Source: Aldehydirespirator sp965116865 (GTDB taxonomy: Bacteria; Actinomycetota; Acidimicrobiia; Acidimicrobiales; Aldehydirespiratoraceae). Taken from it: 64,000 nucleotides of DNA. Location of the stretch: contig OZ220727.1 of assembly GCA_965116865.1 (NCBI GenBank), forward strand, positions 186,001 through 250,000, given 5' to 3'. The notes beneath the pieces are model-generated. The model made no database searches. It worked only from the letters and a program-made list of their open reading frames with translations, and was not told the DNA's origin. This document shows, piece by piece, positions 63,911 to 64,000 of the stretch (positions are counted from its first letter, which is position 1; every line of letters starts with the position of its first letter). A program made the position numbers and the translations under genes.

Positions 63911-64000
63911 GCTGGCAGCGCGGCGCGGTCGCGGTAGATGCTGCACGCGCGCGCCGTGCGTGTCCTCCGACAGCCGCGATCCGCTGGCAGCGCGGCGCGG
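63911..64000 (+). repeat. start of a further tandem repeat (72-bp period), cut by the window end
   Basis: GCTGGCAGCGCGGCGCGG occurs at 63911-63928 and again at 63983-64000. The interval is 72 bases. If it continues past the window it would be a fifth gene-junction tandem array. Bases 63838-63910 hold nothing I recognise. Confidence 0.6.

Overview
The window is very GC-rich and carries a housekeeping order typical of Actinomycetota: rpsO, pnp, dapB and a SURF1 gene at the left, then dapA, rnj (RNase J) and ftsK at the right. Several starts look leaderless, with a TANNNT box 6 to 8 bases before the start codon (dapA, ftsK, the second AbiE-like pair). I infer an aerobic, insertion-sequence-laden actinobacterium, perhaps of class Acidimicrobiia, but no rRNA or other taxonomic marker is present, so the rank is inference.

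Layout. 1-5524: rpsO, pnp, dapB, SURF1, with tandem repeats of 48 bp and 111 bp at the pnp/dapB and dapB/SURF1 junctions. 5690-6162: a decayed enoyl-CoA hydratase fragment and a tRNA-Val. About 6.2-56.4 kb: a large accessory island between dapB-SURF1 and dapA-rnj-ftsK. 56.7-64 kb: a GyrI-like effector-binding protein, then dapA, rnj and ftsK, again with tandem repeats (73 bp before dapA, 65/68 bp before ftsK, and a 72 bp repeat starting at the window edge).

The island combines conflict genes with nested insertion sequences. The conflict genes are: (a) a MORC/MutL-like GHKL ATPase coupled to a Rossmann-like partner, a Dcm-type cytosine methyltransferase with an endonuclease III-type iron-sulfur segment at its N-terminus, and a Vsr endonuclease gene carrying a nonsense codon; (b) a complete type I restriction-modification operon hsdM-hsdS-hsdR, preceded by an AT-richer three-gene cassette (TIGR04255-like protein, HTH-like protein, unknown protein); (c) two separate AbiE-like (type IV) toxin-antitoxin pairs; (d) a helicase-nuclease fusion followed by a truncated DUF4238 gene, and a second DUF4238 gene paired with a membrane/coiled-coil protein; (e) a membrane zinc-ribbon protein operonic with a gene split exactly by an IS630 element.

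Mobile DNA includes two ISL3-type groups (three copies each), IS256 (two), IS630 (two types), IS30, IS3, an IS5/IS1182-like element with a Gln/Pro-rich insert, an IS1182-like element with a Thr-Ala-Asp repeat insert (one full copy, two fragments), an IS481 remnant, and a 99-bp MITE in three copies with 4-bp target duplications (CTAG, CTAG, CTCG). Target duplications allow part of the insertion history to be read: IS5-like inside IS3 inside ISL3 at 19.7-23.8 kb, and IS630 inside the target duplication of the IS1182-like element at 27.8 kb. The genes most worth attention are the GHKL/Dcm/Vsr locus, the three-gene cassette before hsdM, the helicase-nuclease, the MITE family, and the gene-junction minisatellites that carry copies of gene starts.
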